Source: Nautiliaceae bacterium
Lineage (GTDB): Bacteria; Campylobacterota; Campylobacteria; Campylobacterales; Nautiliaceae
Assembly: GCA_027063865.1 (NCBI GenBank)
Contig: JAMOQT010000036.1
Location: forward strand, 1 to 41,735
Reading direction: 5' to 3'
Length of the DNA stretch: 41,735 nt
Position numbers and translations under genes: made by a program. The notes under the pieces are model-generated. The model had not been told where the DNA came from. It worked only from the letters and a program-made list of their open reading frames with translations, and searched no databases. This document shows, one piece after another, positions 37,780-41,735 of this stretch (position 1 is the first letter of the stretch; each line of letters opens with the position of its first letter).

Positions 37780-40593
37780 TCAGTCTGCTTTATTGCTTAA
37801 CTCCTTTTTCAAAAATTTAGCGGTGTAGCTGACATCGGTGTATTTTTCGGCAACTTCTTCGACACTTCCCGTCGCTATCACCTTTCCGCCTCCGCTTCCG
37901 CCTTCAGGTCCCATGTCGATAATATAATCCGCGTTTTTAATAAAATCGAGGTTATGTTCTATTACTATTACGCTGTTTCCTAAATCAACGAGATGCTGCA
38001 ATACTTTTACGAGTCTGTCTATATCCGCAAAATGAAGTCCCGTTGTAGGTTCATCCAGAATATAAAGCGTATTTCCGGTGTCACGGCGGCTTAGCTCTTT
38101 AGAGAGTTTGATTCTCTGTGCTTCTCCGCCGCTTAGTGTGGTGGCGTTTTGTCCGAGCGTAATGTAGCCAAGTCCCACGTCTTTTAGGGTTTTAAGCTTT
38201 TGTTTTATTTTAGGTATTTTTTCAAAAAATTCATACGCTTCATCTACGCTCATTTCTAGCACGTCGGCAATTGATTTGCCTTTGTATTTAATTTCAAGGG
38301 TTTGTTCGTTATATCTTTTTCCTCCGCACGCTTCGCATGTAACCATTACATCGGGCAGGAAGTGCATTTCTATTTTTATCTGGCCTTCACCCTTACACAC
38401 TTCGCATCTTCCGCCCTTTACGTTAAAGCTGAATCTCCCGGGAGTGTAGCCTCTAAGCTGTGCTTCGGGAGTCTGGGCGAAAAGCGCTCTTATATCGTCA
38501 AACACACCCGTGTATGTCGCAGGGTTGCTTCGAGGCGTTCTGCCTATGGGGCTTTGGTCAAGATAAATTACTTTATCAAGCTGCTTAAGTCCGGTAATTT
38601 CCACGCCTTTTACTTTTTGGATTTTGTGTGCGTGGTTTAAAATTTCCCTGGCGACAGGAAGAAGTGTCTGTAAAATTAACGAACTTTTGCCGCTTCCGCT
38701 CACACCCGTTACACATACGAGGTTTCTAAGCGGAATTTTAACGTTTAGGTTTTTAATGTTGTGAATGTTTACGTTTTTTATTTCTATCCATTCGTTTTGA
38801 GGTCTGTTTTTTCTGTAATTAATATCTTTTTGACGTTTGATGTATTTAGCGGTTTCGGTGTTGCTTTTTAAAAGCTCATCTACATTTCCGCTAAATATTA
38901 CCTCTCCTCCGAATTTTCCGGCACCGGGACCGATATCTACTATATGATCCGCATTAAGTATCGTTTCCCTGTCGTGTTCAACGACTATTACGGTATTGCC
39001 TTTGTTTCTAAGGTTTTTGAGGGTATTTATAAGTTTTAGGGTATCTCTTTCGTGAAGCCCGATACTCGGTTCGTCAAGTACGTACATAACCCCCGTAAGT
39101 CCGCTTCCGATTTGACTGGCGATTCTGATTCTCTGGCTTTCCCCTCCGCTGATTGTCCTTGCATCCCTGTGAAGGGTGAGGTATCCAAGCCCCACATCCA
39201 CTAAGAAAAAGAGTCTCTCTCTAATTTCTTTTAAAATCGGCTCGGCAATTCTTTTTTCCTGCTCGTTAAGGTGTGAGAAGTTTTCTTCGTTTTTAAAAAA
39301 TTCATACGCATCGCTAATAGGCATTGATATTATTTCGGCTATTGTTTTTCCGGCTACTTTTACGGCCAGACTTTCGGGTTTAAGTCTGAATCCTTTACAC
39401 GAAGGACATACGCTTTCACTCATAATTTCGCTCATATCTTCGTCTTTATACAAATCAAGCGCTATTTGCCTCAGTCCCGGCCATCTTTTTGAAATTTTGT
39501 GTTTGGCGTATTCGAATTCTATATCATAAGCCGTACCGTTTAGGATAATTCTTTTTTGCAGGTCGTCAAGTTCGAAAAAGCTTTTGTTCATATCTATACC
39601 AAGCTCGCGGCAGAGCGCTTTGAAAAACTCTTGGTAATATTTTTTGTTAAATCCCCATATGAGTGGTATTGCGCCTTTATTCAGTGGTTTGTCCTTAATT
39701 ACCTTTTCAATGTCAAGCGTATAGGTAACACCTAGCCCGTCACATTTTGGACACGCTCCTTTTGGGGAGTTGAACGAAAAACTAACAGGTTCAAGTTCTT
39801 CAAAACTTATCTTGCAGTCAAAACAGGCAAGATGTTCGCTGTAATGGATAAAATCCCTATCAAGCCCTAACTCTTTTGCGTTTAATATTTCTATTTCAAC
39901 CTCGCCAAAACTTTTATTCAGCGCCTTTTCAACCGCTTCGGCTATACGGGATTTATTCTCTTCTTTGACTATTACCCGGTCAATTACGGCTTTAATGGTG
40001 TGTTTTTTGGTTTTTTTAAGTTCGATTTCTTCATCAAGCCTTACTATTACTCCGTCTATATAGGCTCTGATAATCCCTTCTTTTCGGAGTTTTTCTAAAA
40101 GGTCTTGAAATTCGCCTTTTTTTTCTTTTACAATAGGGGCATAAATGATGATTTTGGCGCCTTCTGGGAGTTTAAGGACTTCATTGATAATATCCTGAGG
40201 GGTCATCTGGGTGATTTCTTTGCCGCAGAGATGACAGTGCTGGATACCTATTCTTGCATATAAAAGTCTTAAATAATCATATATTTCCGTAACCGTCCCG
40301 ACGGTTGAGCGCGGGTTTTTAGACGTGGTTTTCTGGTCTATTGCGATTGCGGGGGTAAGACCTTCTATTTTATCGACTTCGGGCTTTCCCGTTTTTTGTA
40401 AAAACTGCCTTGCGTACGAACTGAGAGATTCGATATACCTTCTTTGACCTTCGGCATACAGCGTATCAAAAGCAAGTGTGCTTTTACCGCTTCCTGAAAG
40501 CCCCGTAAATACGATAAGTTTGTTTTTCGGTATTTCAAGGTTTATGTTTTTTAGGTTGTTTTCCCTGGCACCTGTTATTTTGATTTTATCCAT
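37780..40593 (-). CDS. uvrA: Excinuclease ABC subunit A
   Basis: GARENNLKNINLEIPKNKLIVFTGLSGSGKSTLAFDTLYAEGQRRY, zinc-finger CxxC motifs, two ABC signature regions. Confidence 0.99.
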   Translation of the reverse strand: MDKIKITGARENNLKNINLEIPKNKLIVFTGLSGSGKSTLAFDTLYAEGQRRYIESLSSYARQFLQKTGKPEVDKIEGLTPAIAIDQKTTSKNPRSTVGTVTEIYDYLRLLYARIGIQHCHLCGKEITQMTPQDIINEVLKLPEGAKIIIYAPIVKEKKGEFQDLLEKLRKEGIIRAYIDGVIVRLDEEIELKKTKKHTIKAVIDRVIVKEENKSRIAEAVEKALNKSFGEVEIEILNAKELGLDRDFIHYSEHLACFDCKISFEELEPVSFSFNSPKGACPKCDGLGVTYTLDIEKVIKDKPLNKGAIPLIWGFNKKYYQEFFKALCRELGIDMNKSFFELDDLQKRIILNGTAYDIEFEYAKHKISKRWPGLRQIALDLYKDEDMSEIMSESVCPSCKGFRLKPESLAVKVAGKTIAEIISMPISDAYEFFKNEENFSHLNEQEKRIAEPILKEIRERLFFLVDVGLGYLTLHRDARTISGGESQRIRIASQIGSGLTGVMYVLDEPSIGLHERDTLKLINTLKNLRNKGNTVIVVEHDRETILNADHIVDIGPGAGKFGGEVIFSGNVDELLKSNTETAKYIKRQKDINYRKNRPQNEWIEIKNVNIHNIKNLNVKIPLRNLVCVTGVSGSGKSSLILQTLLPVAREILNHAHKIQKVKGVEITGLKQLDKVIYLDQSPIGRTPRSNPATYTGVFDDIRALFAQTPEAQLRGYTPGRFSFNVKGGRCEVCKGEGQIKIEMHFLPDVMVTCEACGGKRYNEQTLEIKYKGKSIADVLEMSVDEAYEFFEKIPKIKQKLKTLKDVGLGYITLGQNATTLSGGEAQRIKLSKELSRRDTGNTLYILDEPTTGLHFADIDRLVKVLQHLVDLGNSVIVIEHNLDFIKNADYIIDMGPEGGSGGGKVIATGSVEEVAEKYTDVSYTAKFLKKELSNKAD

Positions 40594-40669
40594 TTATGCT
40601 CCTGCGTGAAATTAATCGCGAATTATACCATAAATTTAAGGAAAGTTTAAGAAATGTAAAGTTATGAAT

Positions 40670-40971
40670 CAGGGCTGTTTCACGCTGAAGATATTTAAAT
40701 AACGAAAAAGTAAAAAAAGACAAGGTTGCGGATTTTAACGAAAATTTTGCGTTAAAAAAAGTGCGTCTACCCGTTAGGGCGCTTTACAGGCGTATGAAGT
40801 GCAAGTTTACACATTTTCATCGCCGTGCGAGCCTAAAAACGACAAGCAGTTGTCGTTTTTTTAACGGCTCTCCCGTTCGCACTTTTTAGCAAAATTTGAG
40901 TGTTGTGCAAGCAAAAAGGAGCACGAAGCTGTCATATTTTTATCTTTGGAGTTTAGCATGAAACAACCCTG
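40670..40971 (-). mobile_element. MITE-like element copy 3 (302 bp, inverted, with ~88-bp apical insert), 10-bp TSD AGTTATGAAT
   Basis: CAGGGCTGTTTCACGCT...AGCATGAAACAACCCTG; AGTTATGAAT at 40660-40669 and 40972-40981; reverse complement matches copies 1 and 2 outside the insert 40785-40872. Confidence 0.9.
40835..40862 (+). terminator. Terminator-like hairpin within the apical insert of MITE copy 3
   Basis: AAAAACGACAA-GCAG-TTGTCGTTTTT perfect 11-bp stem followed by TT. Confidence 0.45.
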
Positions 40972-41181
40972 AGTTATGAATTATGAGTGGTAAATTTTGA
41001 GTTATGAATTAATACTAAAACATAAAATAACTTTTATATTCAGTTTTTCTTGGCACTGACTAAATGTCAGTTAGGTGATTAGGTGTTGAAGTGTGGAGGT
41101 GTTTATAATTTCAATATCTCAATCCTTCTTCTTCAAAACCCCTCAACCCCTATTTAGTCAGTTCCTAATGACGGAAATAGT

Positions 41182-41507
41182 TTATTCTCTAAGTAGTCTT
41201 TGCAATAACAAGTCTTCTAAATTTCTGCTTGTATCGGCTGCAATTAAGATATAAACCGTTTGTTTTTCAATTTTATAGATTATTCTCCATCTTTTGTATA
41301 TCAATTCCCTGTATTTATTAATGCCGATTTGCTGTAGTTCAGGTACAATTCTGTATTTTAAAGGAAAGTAATATAATTTTTCGCATTTTTCTTTGATTTC
41401 GAAAAAACTTTTTTAGCGTTTTGAATATTTGATATTTTTATATACTCTATTATCTCTTCTAAATCTTTTTGTGCTTTTTTTGTCCAAATAACTTTATATT
41501 CTTTCAT
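41182..41507 (-). pseudogene. ParE/RelE-like toxin, frameshifted
   Basis: MKEYKVIWTKKAQKDLEEIIEYIKISNIQNAKKVF then, after a 1-nt frame change at a homopolymer (41402-41414), EIKEKCEKLYYFPLKYRIVPELQQIGINKYRELIYKRWRIIYKIEKQTVYILIAADTSRNLEDLLLQRLLRE. Confidence 0.8.
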
Positions 41508-41508
41508 T

Positions 41509-41735
41509 TTATTCGAATAATTTTTTTTCTAAATTCTCAAACATTTTTTCTTGATTAACTGTATTATTGCTGTTTATGTTATTTTCGCTTTGGATAATCA
41601 ATTTTAACAAAATTAAAGAATTTACCAGATTTTCATAACTTTGAATATCTTGAATAACTGCTTTTGCTTCACCGTTTTGAGTAATAATAATTGCTCTTTT
41701 GTGTTCATTTACGTTTTTAATTATATCAGCTGTTT
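41509..41735 (-). CDS. Phd/YefM-like antitoxin (5' end beyond window)
   Basis: ...TADIIKNVNEHKRAIIITQNGEAKAVIQDIQSYENLVNSLILLKLIIQSE...FENLEKKLFE, Phd/YefM pattern next to a ParE-like gene. Confidence 0.8.
   Translation of the reverse strand, partial: TADIIKNVNEHKRAIIITQNGEAKAVIQDIQSYENLVNSLILLKLIIQSENNINSNNTVNQEKMFENLEKKLFE

Noticed and set aside
39176-39529. 117-aa plus-strand ORF
   Set aside because: Antisense to uvrA; shadow ORF.

Overview
AT-rich chromosomal window that reads as a Campylobacterota (epsilonproteobacterial) housekeeping region. The organism type is inferred from an HP0268-miaB neighbourhood, a XerH-like recombinase, an MqnD-type protein and an enolase/DivIC-like/AMIN-domain order. 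Core genes include a two-component system, tsaD, rpsU, pyrG, recJ, an mnmC-like gene, miaB, nusA, murB, fliQ, mqnD, recA, eno, aroK, purN, tRNA-Phe, a NIT-domain MCP, murD, sppA, mraY, fabG-acpP-fabF-accA and uvrA. Accessory features are one tnpB-only IS200/IS605-type element and four toxin/antitoxin-like loci (HicBA, a solitary PemK/MazF-like protein, a RelE-like pair, and a Phd-ParE pair with a frameshifted toxin). The most interesting signal is a family of three intergenic elements of 213, 216 and 302 bp. They share terminal inverted repeats (CAGGGYTGTTTCAYGYT), a folded-back internal structure and exact 10-bp target-site duplications that differ at each locus: a MITE-like element, one copy of which carries about 88 bp of extra sequence at the hairpin apex. 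A second pattern is a set of period-7 (some period-8) tandem-repeat hairpins with different unit sequences. They sit in intergenic regions and also invade coding sequence (RecJ interior, MnmC and MurB N-termini, the mqnD/pemK junction). No CRISPR array was seen. All calls come from reading sequence only; no database search was run.
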